This document shows positions 23,290-31,667 of a stretch of DNA of 64,000 nucleotides, in pieces (positions within the stretch are counted from its first letter, which is position 1; every line of letters begins with the position of its first letter). The stretch lies in contig NZ_AP025146.1 of the NCBI RefSeq assembly GCF_019977755.1, positions 62,001 to 126,000 on the forward strand, written 5' to 3'. The position numbers and the translations under genes were made by a program. The DNA is from Vibrio penaeicida. GTDB lineage: Bacteria; Pseudomonadota; Gammaproteobacteria; Enterobacterales; Vibrionaceae. The notes under the pieces are model-generated. The model was not told the DNA's origin, ran no database searches, and saw nothing but the letters and a program-made list of their open reading frames with translations.

Positions 23290-25377
23290 ATGACGAAATT
23301 AAGCGATTTATTAGCAATAGAAGACGCGAACGTAAAGCAAGCAACGTTAAAGAAGATGTTTATGCCTTACACAGAGAATGTCAGTATCGATGGGTTTGAA
23401 AAAGAAGCTCTGACGATTTTACTCAATCTAAGTTCAAGTTATCAAGCTGATAGGTGTTCGAATTGGTTGGATGTTGCCCGTGCTAAAAACTATCTCCAAA
23501 ACATTGATAATCTGGATGCATCTCTTGCTGAAATCAAATGGTTTCATACTCATAATCTCAAGTTCCCGGATTGTCGCGTCAAAGGACAACGGATAATAGC
23601 AAAGGCTCTTTCTACATCTGAGTCATTTATCTCAAGTGTAGGGTTAGATAATGGTTGGGGCTGGTCACATAACTCTGCGTTCTATCGTCACCCGATCTGG
23701 TTGTTGAACCCCTTTAGCTGGCGATCAAAGTCAGTGAGTGTCCTGTCTCTCATTCAAGAAGAAAATCAGGATTGGTTATCACTTTTACAAGAGTTTGGTT
23801 TAACCGTAACGCAACTGGCTCACATTCAAAACTCATTGTTAGTTGAACTGCGTGATGAGATCTTTCCTAACAGTGTAAGTGCATATAGCAAGCAACTAAG
23901 ATTCCCATGGAGGGGGGATTACGTATCAATAACCCCAGTAGTGAGTCATGCAATGCAAAGAGAGTTAGAACTTAGATCGCGTAATAAAGAGAGTAAGTTA
24001 CGGTTTGTATCCTCGTCTTTACCAAACTCTGCGAGCATTGGCAACTTGTGCGGCAGTTTAGGCGGACATATAAAAGTGTTGGATTATCCTTTAGGAGTAA
24101 AATCTAACCTAAACAAAACATTAAATGTAAATCGTCAAAAGAGTGGGCGATATTTTGATGACTATCAGGTAACGAACTCTAGGATCTGTCAGGTACTGAA
24201 TCATCTAATCGGAGTTAGACCACTTAAAACAAAAAAGCAAAGAGAGCGGGCGCGATTGGTTCAGAGTAGGATATTACGAAAGCAAATAGCATTATGGATG
24301 TTACCGCTACTTGAATTAAGGGATATTCAGGATGCAGTGCCCAATCGGCAACAATTAAAGCATGATGATTCACTTGCTCAAGCGTTTTTGACATTGCCTG
24401 CGTCAGAATTTCCGTCATTAGCTAACGATTTTAACCGACATCTACATTTCGTTTTTCAGGAAAACAGGTTTACAGCTAAGTTTGCGTATCACCCTAATCT
24501 TATGAGCGTAGCCAAAGCGCAGATCAGTTGGTTGCTAGAAGAACTTAGTCAACCAAGCGAACCCCAAGAACTAGAACCAGCTGAACAATACATCTACCTA
24601 TCATTTTTTCGAGTGCAAGATGCTATTGCAATGAGTAGTCCTTATTTATCGGGTATCCCGTCGATGGCGGCCTTTTGGGGGTTCATGCACCAATATCAAA
24701 GAGAATTCAATCAGCTTGTTGGCGGTGATTGTAAATTTGAATTCTCAAGTTTTTCGCTTTATGTTCGAAGTGAGAATATAAAGCCTTCAGCAAAACTTAG
24801 CGAACCTAACTCAGTCGCCAAAAAGCGAGTTATTTCTAATGCCAAGAGACCAACAATTCTCGGTCAACGGTTGTCTGATTTAGAGATAGATCTGATCATA
24901 CGAGTTGAAAGTCAAAATAGAATTTCAGATTTTTTGTCGGAGCTTAAAGCTGCGCTTCCAGTAGTCTTAGCGGGAGGTTCAGTCTTTCAACCACTTATTT
25001 CATCACAGATTGACTGGCTCAAAACCTTCAGTAGTAAAAGTGAGCTATTTCATGTTTTAAAAGGCGAGCCGGCAAACGGGCGTTGGTTATTTCCAAGCGA
25101 AACGCAGCCACAAAGTTTTGACGAACTTGAACAGTTATTAAGTGGAGACTCAAATCGCATTCCCATTTCAATTGGCTACCATTTGTTAGAGTATCCAACA
25201 GCGCGTGATAATTCATTAACTGAAAGACATGCTTATGCAGAGAATGCTTTAGGTATTGCTAAGCGTTTGAATCCAATAGATGTTCGTTTTGGTGGACGAG
25301 ATCACTTTTTTAACCATGCCTTTTGGTCGTTAGAATACAGTGGAGAAGCTATCCTAATAAAAAAATTAAGGGATTAG
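23290..25377 (+). CDS. Cas8f-Cas5f fusion, Cascade large subunit (type I-F3)
   Basis: A 695-residue protein in the position and size range of the natural Cas8-Cas5 fusion of type I-F3 systems. The ATG at 23290 follows tniQ by two bases. Motifs are weakly conserved in this family, so the call rests mostly on order (tniQ-cas8/5-cas7-cas6), length and general character: a helical N-terminal Cas5-like start, then basic loops such as KTKKQRERARLVQSRILRKQ. It would bind the 5' handle of the guide RNA and read the PAM of the target. The minus-strand frames inside it have no support. Confidence 0.88.
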   Translation: MTKLSDLLAIEDANVKQATLKKMFMPYTENVSIDGFEKEALTILLNLSSSYQADRCSNWLDVARAKNYLQNIDNLDASLAEIKWFHTHNLKFPDCRVKGQRIIAKALSTSESFISSVGLDNGWGWSHNSAFYRHPIWLLNPFSWRSKSVSVLSLIQEENQDWLSLLQEFGLTVTQLAHIQNSLLVELRDEIFPNSVSAYSKQLRFPWRGDYVSITPVVSHAMQRELELRSRNKESKLRFVSSSLPNSASIGNLCGSLGGHIKVLDYPLGVKSNLNKTLNVNRQKSGRYFDDYQVTNSRICQVLNHLIGVRPLKTKKQRERARLVQSRILRKQIALWMLPLLELRDIQDAVPNRQQLKHDDSLAQAFLTLPASEFPSLANDFNRHLHFVFQENRFTAKFAYHPNLMSVAKAQISWLLEELSQPSEPQELEPAEQYIYLSFFRVQDAIAMSSPYLSGIPSMAAFWGFMHQYQREFNQLVGGDCKFEFSSFSLYVRSENIKPSAKLSEPNSVAKKRVISNAKRPTILGQRLSDLEIDLIIRVESQNRISDFLSELKAALPVVLAGGSVFQPLISSQIDWLKTFSSKSELFHVLKGEPANGRWLFPSETQPQSFDELEQLLSGDSNRIPISIGYHLLEYPTARDNSLTERHAYAENALGIAKRLNPIDVRFGGRDHFFNHAFWSLEYSGEAILIKKLRD

Positions 25378-25383
25378 TTGCTT

Positions 25384-26412
25384 ATGGAGCTCTGCAATCA
25401 ACTCAGCTATTTACGTTCGCTTTCTACTGGCAAAGCATATTTCTATTCTTTATCCAATGAAGGGACGATGTGCCCAATTGAAATAGACAGAACCCGATTA
25501 AGGGCTCCCAAAGGTGGTTACTCAGAAGCATACAAAGGTAACAACTTTTCACCGAAAAATGTTGCCCCTCAAGACTTGTCATATGCAAACCCTCAATATA
25601 TTGAAGAATGTTACGTTAAGCCAGGTGTGGATGATATCTATTGTGCTTTTTCTCTACGCATCAGTGCCAACTCATTAGGTCCCCAAATATGTAGTGATGA
25701 TGAAGTGCGTAATAAGTTATCTATGCTTGCCAAAGCCTACAAAAAGGCAGGTGGTTACTCTGAACTTGCACATCGCTACGCTAAAAATATTCTACTTGGT
25801 ACATGGCTTTGGCGTAATCGAGACGCTCGAAATGTACAGATAGAGATTACGACGAGTGACTCTAATGTATTCGTTATTGAAAATGTTCTTAAGCTTTCCT
25901 GGTATGGAAAGTGGGATAAAAAGTCGACTGATATTTTGGAACAACTAACTGACTTTTTGGTTAGAGCATTGTCCGAACCCAAGGCATATTTCTATATGGA
26001 TGTTAAAGCAAAAATGGCTGTCGGGTGGGGAGATGAAATCTATCCAAGCCAAAAATTTTTGGATAGTAAGGAAAATGATGTTCCTAAAAAGCAGTTAGCA
26101 ACCGTTGAGATTGAGGGTGGAAGGGAAACGGCCGCACTCCATGGGCAGAAAGTTGGGGCGGCTTTACAGTTAATTGATGATTGGTGGCACGACGAAGCAG
26201 ATAAGCCCCTAAGAGTTAATGAATATGGTGCAGATAGAGAATATGTTATTGCCCGTCGACATCCTAAGCTGAAAAATGATTTTTATCAGTTACTCCGAAA
26301 TACCGAGATTTGGATTGAAAGTATGACATCGTCTAAAACTATACCTGACGATGTTCACTTTGTTATGTCTGTCCTGATTAAAGGCGGTCTGTTCAATTGC
26401 TCCAAAGCTTAA
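25384..26412 (+). CDS. Cas7f (Csy3-like), Cascade backbone subunit
   Basis: A 342-residue protein in the size range of Csy3/Cas7f. Sequence such as LRSLSTGKAYFYSLSNEGTM at the start, KNILLGTWLWRNRDARNVQI in the middle and GREAAALHGQKVG-like text near residue 240 matches the Csy3 pattern. Several copies would coat the guide RNA. The ATG at 25384 has AAGGGA upstream and begins six bases after the cas8/5 stop. The ORF could be read from TTG at 25378, but I prefer the ATG. Confidence 0.9.
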   Translation: MELCNQLSYLRSLSTGKAYFYSLSNEGTMCPIEIDRTRLRAPKGGYSEAYKGNNFSPKNVAPQDLSYANPQYIEECYVKPGVDDIYCAFSLRISANSLGPQICSDDEVRNKLSMLAKAYKKAGGYSELAHRYAKNILLGTWLWRNRDARNVQIEITTSDSNVFVIENVLKLSWYGKWDKKSTDILEQLTDFLVRALSEPKAYFYMDVKAKMAVGWGDEIYPSQKFLDSKENDVPKKQLATVEIEGGRETAALHGQKVGAALQLIDDWWHDEADKPLRVNEYGADREYVIARRHPKLKNDFYQLLRNTEIWIESMTSSKTIPDDVHFVMSVLIKGGLFNCSKA

Positions 26413-26426
26413 GTAAGGGTTCCGTT

Positions 26427-27032
26427 ATGGCAAAAAGGTTCTATCTCCTCATACGTTACTTACCAGTCCACGCTGACTATGAACTCCTAGCGGGCCGGTG
26501 CATTTCGCAAATGCACTTATTTATGGTTAATAACCAACAAGTTATGAATAAAATTGGGGTGAGCTTTCCTAATTGGGGGGCATCGTCAGTTGGTCAATCC
26601 ATTGCTTTTGTAGCAGAAGACAAAGACGTGATGATAGGGCTTTCTTATCAGCCTTATTTTTCTTTGATGGTGAAAGAAGGCTTGTTTGAGTTGTCTAGTG
26701 TACTCGAAGTACCTGAAACAGTCGGTGAGGTAAGGTTTGTTCGCAACCAAAATGTTGCTAAAAGTTTTTTAGGCTCAAAGAAGCGAAGAATAAAACGCAG
26801 TATGGCTAGAGCGGAGTTATCTGGTCGTGAACAAGCTTTACCTGTCGCTAAAGAAGAGCGTGCAATTGGGCACTTTCATAGAGTACCTATTTCTAGTAGT
26901 TCATCAGGGCAGGATTACATTTTATATACACAAAAGGAACTTGTTAATAAACGCTCTACAGCAGACTTTAATAGTTATGGATTGTCAACCAACCAAGGAA
27001 GAAGGGGAACCGTCCCAGACTTTAACTTTTAA
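26427..27032 (+). CDS. Cas6f (Csy4-like) CRISPR RNA endonuclease
   Basis: A 201-residue Csy4-type nuclease. It starts MAKRFYLLIRYLPVHADYEL, the conserved ferredoxin-like N-terminus, and the catalytic His is probably H30 in CISQMHLFM, corresponding to His29 of Pseudomonas Csy4. An Arg-rich helix lies at KKRRIKRSMARAELSGR. It cuts the array transcript at the base of each CTGCC-loop-GGCAG hairpin and stays bound as part of Cascade, where TniQ docks. The ATG at 26427 has AAGTAAGGG upstream; cas7 stops 14 bp before. The array starts 128 bp downstream on the same strand. Confidence 0.92.
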   Translation: MAKRFYLLIRYLPVHADYELLAGRCISQMHLFMVNNQQVMNKIGVSFPNWGASSVGQSIAFVAEDKDVMIGLSYQPYFSLMVKEGLFELSSVLEVPETVGEVRFVRNQNVAKSFLGSKKRRIKRSMARAELSGREQALPVAKEERAIGHFHRVPISSSSSGQDYILYTQKELVNKRSTADFNSYGLSTNQGRRGTVPDFNF

Positions 27033-27160
27033 CCCTTTTTGGGGAGAGTATTTTTAACTTCATAAAAACAATGTCTTAGCTGTTGGTTTTGTAAAAGGGT
27101 ATTTTGAGGTTTTGTGACTTAAAGCAATCAAAATCAGAAGGTTAGTTATTATAGTTGATA

Positions 27161-27368
27161 GTGTCCTGCCGTATAGGCAGCTAGGAAAACTATTGGTACT
27201 CGAATGGTTAAGCGTTCTCCGTGTCCTGCCGTGTAGGCAGCTAGGAAATCTATCCTTGAGGAACAAATTTTAGATTTAGAGTGTCCTGCCGCATAGGCAG
27301 TTAAGAAAATGTTTAAGAATTACTCAGGTTAAACACCAGATAATCCTGCCGAAGAGGCAGTTAACTTA
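27161..27368 (+). CRISPR. Type I-F3 CRISPR array, four repeats and three spacers
   Basis: Repeats of 28 bp start at 27161, 27221, 27281 and 27341, with three 32-bp spacers at 27189-27220, 27249-27280 and 27309-27340. The period is exactly 60. The core CTGCC-loop-GGCAG is present in all, with loops GTATA, GTGTA, GCATA and GAAGA. Repeats 1 and 2 differ by one base; repeat 3 differs in the loop and the right flank (GTTAAGAAA), and repeat 4 diverges at both ends (starts TAATCC, ends TTAACTTA). Divergent terminal repeats around the last spacer are a known hallmark of I-F3 elements, where that spacer guides homing to the attachment gene. None of the spacers matched the rest of the window by eye. 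Confidence 0.95.
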
Positions 27369-27377
27369 ACTGAACGA

Positions 27378-27404
27378 AAGAGCTCTCTATTTTTGAGAGC
27401 TCTT
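27378..27404 (+). terminator. Terminator after the CRISPR array
   Basis: AAGAGCTCTC, a seven-base loop, then GAGAGCTCTTTA makes a 10-bp stem followed by a T-rich tract, ten bases after repeat 4. It would end the array transcript. Confidence 0.85.
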
Positions 27405-27420
27405 TATATTTTTTGAAGCC

Positions 27421-27446
27421 TTATACTCTGATAACACAGAGTATAA
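27421..27446. repeat. Perfect 10-bp inverted repeat with 6-bp centre
   Basis: TTATACTCTG, ATAACA, CAGAGTATAA. It lies 17 bp past the array terminator, has no T-run and is not obviously a terminator. It could be an operator or a recombination core. Confidence 0.5.
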
Positions 27447-27530
27447 GTCTTCAGCACGATTCGACCTCTTTAACTTTCTTTTTACCAAGTATTTTTGGTA
27501 TTGAGGCTCAAAAATTTATGGTACGCCTGA

Positions 27531-27710
27531 TTAATCGGTACCTTTGCTATTTGAAGCGAATTGAACTGACAAACCATATTCATGACCTTTACCAATCGTG
27601 AAATTGCCATTGACCTTGGCAGTTAATGAAGTACTTAAGGGCGAGCTAAGTTCTGGATTTTAATTTTCATAAAGATCGCCAAGGTTGTCCGAACTATTTA
27701 CTATCTAGCT
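27531..27710 (-). pseudogene. C-terminal remnant of an unidentified protein
   Basis: On the minus strand, protein-like sequence (PELSSPLSTSLTAKVNGNFT, IGKGHEYGLSVQFASNSKGT) ends at a TAA at 27531. The frame is interrupted upstream by another TAA near 27660 and again further up, with no start codon. It looks like the decayed tail of a surface-type protein. It fills the 370 bp between the CRISPR terminator and the TRAP operon, where a second transposon end would be expected but is not seen. Confidence 0.35.
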
Positions 27711-27721
27711 TGAAAGGATAA

Positions 27722-27762
27722 TGCCCACAATAGTCAATTTCTATAGTAGGCATTTTTAATTT
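27722..27762 (-). terminator. Possible terminator downstream of dctM
   Basis: AATGCC and GGCATT flank an imperfect stem (including CTATAG against AATAG) with a T-run on the plus side and A-rich sequence on the minus side. It lies just beyond the stop of dctM. The pairing is imperfect, so the call is moderate. Confidence 0.5.
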
Positions 27763-27776
27763 TTCTTTAATTCAGA

Positions 27777-29081
27777 TTATTTTATTAACCCAAAAGCACG
27801 CGGCATACTTAAGCTTATTTCAGGGACAAATGTAATAAGTAGTAGAGTTATTATCAGCACCGCGCAAAAGGGCAGGATTGATTTAATAACATGCTCTATT
27901 TTCGCTCCACTAACACTACACCCAACAAACAGTGCCGTGCCTACTGGTGGTGTTGCAATCCCGATGCATAAGTTGAATATGATCATCATAGCAAAATGAA
28001 TAGGGTGCATACCTAGTTGAGTGGCGATAGGCATAAATATAGGAGTAAAGATTAATACTGCTGGCGTGAGGTCCATGAACATACCAACGATTAGAAGTAT
28101 TATATTCATGAGGATCAAAATGATAATCGGGTTGTCTGAAATAGAAAGCATCCAATCGCTGATTAAGCTTGGTAAACCAGTAAAAGCCATGGCCCAAGAC
28201 ATAATTGTCGAAGCTCCAATTAAAAACAACATAATTCCAGTAATCTCTGCTGTCTCAATACAAATGGTACGTAGTGCAGAAAGACCTAGCGAGCGATAAG
28301 CAAGAGACAAAAACAAAGAGTAAAGTACCGCGATACACGCGCCCTCTGTTGCTGTAAACACACCTCCTATAATCCCTCCAATAACAACCAAAACCAGTCC
28401 AAGGCTAGGTATCGCTCTCCAGGTGATAGCTAATGCTTCAGGCAATGTCGTGCGGGTTGCTACGCTTTTATACCCTTTTTTCTTAGCAATAAAGTACGCA
28501 ACGATCATACAGCTTATGCCCATTAAGATCCCGGGAACGTAACCAGCTATAAATAGAGCGGCAATGGATGTTCCACCACTCACTACAGAAAACACAATCA
28601 GTGAGTTACTTGGTGGAATAAGTAATCCCGCAGGGCAGGAAGCCACGTTGACAGCAGTAGAAAATGATTTGCTATAGCCTTCTTTCTCTAGTTCTGGTTC
28701 TAATGTTTTACCTACGGCTGCCGCTGCCGCTACGGCTGAACCCGATACAGAGCCAAAAAGCATATTTGCAATAACATTTACATGTGACAGTGAACCCGGA
28801 AGCCGTCCAACTAATAGCTTCGCGAAATCAACGAGTCGCTGAGCTATTCCACCCCTGTTCATGATGTTACCAGCCAGTATAAAAAAAGGTATTGCAAGTA
28901 AACTAAAGCTGTCGATACCGGTTACTATTTTTTGCCCAGCGGTCATAAGTGCAATATCAAATGGCATGATGGTGCACATGATGACAAGAGAAGATAAAGC
29001 AATAGCAATCGCGATTGGAATACTAAAAGAGATCAGCAGCATAAATAGACACAATAGCCAAAAGCCGACGGAGATATCCAT
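27777..29081 (-). CDS. dctM: TRAP transporter large permease DctM
   Basis: A 434-residue membrane protein with about twelve hydrophobic segments and the DctM-type pattern (FFILAGNIMNRGGIAQRLVD; GSVSGSAVAAAAAVGKTLEP; FMDLTPAVLIFTPIFMPIAT). It is the sodium-coupled translocation subunit of a TRAP system. I start at the ATG at 29081, with AGGA eight bases upstream; the longer reading would overlap dctQ. It is the last gene of the dctPQM operon on the minus strand. Given the neighbouring lyases and the shared operator motif, the substrate is probably an alginate-derived acidic sugar or another uronate; this is inferred. Confidence 0.9.
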   Translation of the reverse strand: MDISVGFWLLCLFMLLISFSIPIAIAIALSSLVIMCTIMPFDIALMTAGQKIVTGIDSFSLLAIPFFILAGNIMNRGGIAQRLVDFAKLLVGRLPGSLSHVNVIANMLFGSVSGSAVAAAAAVGKTLEPELEKEGYSKSFSTAVNVASCPAGLLIPPSNSLIVFSVVSGGTSIAALFIAGYVPGILMGISCMIVAYFIAKKKGYKSVATRTTLPEALAITWRAIPSLGLVLVVIGGIIGGVFTATEGACIAVLYSLFLSLAYRSLGLSALRTICIETAEITGIMLFLIGASTIMSWAMAFTGLPSLISDWMLSISDNPIIILILMNIILLIVGMFMDLTPAVLIFTPIFMPIATQLGMHPIHFAMMIIFNLCIGIATPPVGTALFVGCSVSGAKIEHVIKSILPFCAVLIITLLLITFVPEISLSMPRAFGLIK

Positions 29082-29085
29082 ACAA

Positions 29086-29580
29086 CTATCCTCTCTCATT
29101 GGAAGGTGTTGCCAGTAAATTGGCGATATTAAATAATATGTAAATACACATCAGTGAACCAGCTAAGGGCAATATAAAGTATACGTAGGACATTGGTATT
29201 TGTAGTGCTGGTGAAAATTGCATAGTGGTTCTACCCATCAGTTGAATTCCACCTTTTATCATCGCCAGAAAAACAAATGATAATGATGTTAAGTGTATTA
29301 ATATATAACTAGGTTTTTGGTATTTTCTACCAATCGAATGTATGAATAATGTAATGGCTAAATGACCATTCTTACCAAATAAGTAACTAGCACCCAATAG
29401 TCCAAACCAGATCATAAGGTAACGCGCAAGTTCATCTGTAAAGGAACTTGGGTCATTCAAAACATAACGACTAAACACTTGCCAGGTAACTGAAGTTACT
29501 AAGAGAAAGAGAGCAATACTACAGAACGATAGAATTATTTTATCTAATAGGTTCTTAAACTTTGTTATATGAACGTCCAT
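29086..29580 (-). CDS. dctQ: TRAP transporter small permease DctQ
   Basis: A 164-residue protein with four hydrophobic segments and the DctQ signature (VTWQVFSRYVLNDPSSFTDELARYLMIWFGLLG split over residues 28-60). It bridges DctM and the binding protein. Its stop is four bases before the dctM start, and it lies 134 bp downstream of the dctP stop. That longer gap may allow the binding protein to be made in excess. Confidence 0.88.
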   Translation of the reverse strand: MDVHITKFKNLLDKIILSFCSIALFLLVTSVTWQVFSRYVLNDPSSFTDELARYLMIWFGLLGASYLFGKNGHLAITLFIHSIGRKYQKPSYILIHLTSLSFVFLAMIKGGIQLMGRTTMQFSPALQIPMSYVYFILPLAGSLMCIYILFNIANLLATPSNERG

Positions 29581-29714
29581 TTTGATATCCAGAGTATGTG
29601 TTTCTATAAATATGAACTTAATAAGAATATCTATAACTATTGTTTTAAATATTGCGACTTAATAATTATGTTTAACTGGGATTACCAAGTCGCTAATTTA
29701 TCTTTTTATTAAGA

Positions 29715-30674
29715 TTAGAGCTTTTGTATCGCCTCAACGTAGTAGCTCAAGTTAGAGTCTTTTTGAGCTTCTTCAATCATTGGTTGCACTTTATCTCGGA
29801 ACTTAGACTTATCTACTTCGACAAATTTCACGTCGAGTTTTTTAGCAATGGCCATATTTTTACTGTCAGTTTCTGCCCAGATTTTAATTTCTTCTTCTCT
29901 CGACTCGTTAGCAGCTTCTTTTATGATTTTTCTCTCTTCGTTGGACAAGCTATTCCAGGTTGATTCAGAGATCATTATCAAGTCAGGAGTCATCATATGC
30001 TGGTCCATTGAATAGTACTTAGCCACTTCGGAGTGCTTCATTTCCACAAGGCTAGAGATATTGTTTTCTGCAGCATCAATGACACCTTGCTGTAGAGCGG
30101 TATAGACCTCGGTGAACGGAACAGGAGTAGGCTTAGCCCCTAGTAAACGAACCATTTCCATCATCGTAGGTGATTCTGGTACGCGTACCTTAAGTCCTGC
30201 TAAATCGTCTGGAGTCTCAATAGGTTTCGCACTGTAAAAACTGCGAGAACCAGAGTCATAAAATGTAACGCCTATAAATCCTTTCCCTTTGCTAGAAAGC
30301 AGTAACTTTTCTGCAGTTTCACTACGCATGAATTCATGCATATGAGTAGAGTCTCTAAACAAGAATGGGATTGAAATAGCCTTAAAGGTAGGTTCGAACG
30401 ATTCAGCAAGAGAGCCATTTATCTTAGCCATATCGATAGCGCCAGTGACTACTTGCTCAGCTTGATCTCTCTCTGAACCTAACACGCCATTAGGGAAAAT
30501 CTTGACGTTCATTTCTCCGTTAGACTTTTCGTTCACTTTTTCCGCAAAGATTTTCATGCCAGCATGTGCAGCACTTTCAATATTCATCGCATGACCTAGC
30601 ATTAGAGTCTTTGCGTTGATAGAAAACGTCATCATCACAGAGGCAGCTGCTAGCGTAATTAATTGTTTTTTCAT
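29715..30674 (-). CDS. dctP: TRAP transporter substrate-binding protein DctP
   Basis: A 319-residue periplasmic protein with signal peptide MKKQLITLAAASVMMTFSIN, cleaved after NAKTL-type sequence. DctP-family landmarks are present: NGVLGSERDQAEQVVTGAID, then KVRVPESPTMMEMVRLLGA with the conserved Arg that binds the substrate carboxylate, then FTEVYTALQQGVIDAAENN. The ATG at 30674 has GGAGAAG upstream; the longer reading to 30809 is not needed. An operator-like TTGTATGATAA lies 93 bp upstream. It delivers an acidic ligand, most likely uronate or oligo-uronate, to DctQM. Confidence 0.9.
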   Translation of the reverse strand: MKKQLITLAAASVMMTFSINAKTLMLGHAMNIESAAHAGMKIFAEKVNEKSNGEMNVKIFPNGVLGSERDQAEQVVTGAIDMAKINGSLAESFEPTFKAISIPFLFRDSTHMHEFMRSETAEKLLLSSKGKGFIGVTFYDSGSRSFYSAKPIETPDDLAGLKVRVPESPTMMEMVRLLGAKPTPVPFTEVYTALQQGVIDAAENNISSLVEMKHSEVAKYYSMDQHMMTPDLIMISESTWNSLSNEERKIIKEAANESREEEIKIWAETDSKNMAIAKKLDVKFVEVDKSKFRDKVQPMIEEAQKDSNLSYYVEAIQKL

Positions 30675-30766
30675 GTTCTTCTCCAGAATCGTTGTCATTT
30701 TTCCAAGGTATAGGCAGGATGAAAGGCAGTTATCAATCCTGAACATAATTTGTACGCCTCGTTTAT

Positions 30767-30777
30767 TTATCATACAA
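30767..30777 (-). promoter_or_regulatory. Putative GntR operator upstream of dctP
   Basis: TTGTATGATAA on the minus strand, a member of the recurrent TTGTANNACAA-like motif of the alginate locus. Confidence 0.6.
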
Positions 30778-30879
30778 TAATTTAATACCTCAAATGTGGC
30801 TATCTCCACAAATTATGAAATGAAATGTGTAAGCGGTGTGATGAACTTCGCTTTAGAGAATCATGCGCATCAATATGCT

Positions 30880-31085
30880 GCCAGGGTTAAAGATTTTGGC
30901 CTAAGCAGTTTGTTTCTTAACTGGCCGAGATAACAACTTGCATAAGGGCGCAGGGAGCGGAAGCTGAGGTGGAGAGAGGCGACTGGTTCGGTGGCACTGA
31001 CAATACTCGAAGTACGTTGTTGCGCTATTTTAAGTTCTAGATCAAGTCGTATAAGTAGCGAAGAGCCGCGTAGTGCGGCTCTTTT
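30880..31085 (+). ncRNA. Candidate small RNA ending at a strong terminator
   Basis: The 450-bp gap between dctP and the next gene contains no convincing ORF but ends on the plus strand in GAGCCGCGTAGTGCGGCTCTTTT (stem-loop 31059-31081), a classic Rho-independent terminator. No plus-strand gene precedes it, so it may terminate a non-coding RNA whose start is unknown. The preceding sequence is GC-richer than its surroundings. Confidence 0.4.
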
Positions 31086-31123
31086 CACGTGGTTAATAGC
31101 TTATTTGAATCTGATTATGACAA

Positions 31124-31399
31124 TTAGTCACTACCTAGCATGTCTGCAATTTCGAAATTGGTGTCATGTCTAGCTGCTTGAATATACTTATCGCATTCTT
31201 CTGTGCTAATCGACCATGAGCCATTTTGGGTTCTAGAAACTACTTGCCGCAAAAACTCTGATTGGCCAGATTTATAATTCCACGCCAAGTCACTACCATA
31301 CTGCTTACATAACTCGACTTCACTTAAGTTTGAAGCATCTGTTGATGCATAAGTTGATAGTGCGAATAGACATGTACTGAGTAAAATTATTCCTCTCAT
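31124..31399 (-). CDS. Small secreted protein, 91 aa
   Basis: The ATG at 31399 follows GGAGGT, giving a 91-residue protein with a signal peptide (MRGIILLSTCLFALSTYAS) and a short mature domain with two cysteines (VELCKQYGSDLAW, STEECDKYIQAA). I recognise no family. A single gene between dctP and the symporter, on the minus strand. Possibly a small periplasmic accessory protein. Confidence 0.6.
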   Translation of the reverse strand: MRGIILLSTCLFALSTYASTDASNLSEVELCKQYGSDLAWNYKSGQSEFLRQVVSRTQNGSWSISTEECDKYIQAARHDTNFEIADMLGSD

Positions 31400-31625
31400 C
31401 TTAGACCTCCTCATGTTCAGTCTACAAACTAAGAATAGTTTCATTTGATGAAAGGGCACTGCTCTTTACATTACTTTGAATTAGGTTTGCCTTACTTTAC
31501 GTCTGGTTGTTGTGTCTGTTATTAGAAGTAGAATTGAACGAGTCAACGGCTTAACGGTTGATTATGACAAGCCGAGTGTATGACGATTTAGAAGGGAGGA
31601 GCTTTGATAGATTTAATATACAAAA

Positions 31626-31655
31626 AACGCGGCCTTAGAATGGCCGCGCTTTTAT
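31626..31655. terminator. Terminator downstream of the sodium/solute symporter
   Basis: GCGGCCTTAGAATGGCCGC with T-rich sequence on the minus-strand side (A-run on the plus strand before it). It follows the symporter stop by about 15 bp. Confidence 0.85.
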
Positions 31656-31667
31656 AGAGAGAAATTA

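Noticed and set aside
27505..27540. TTTATGGTACGCC, which on the minus strand reads ACCATAA, as the other transposon end
   Set aside because: The terminal TGT is not at the right offset and there are no 21-bp TnsB repeats nearby.
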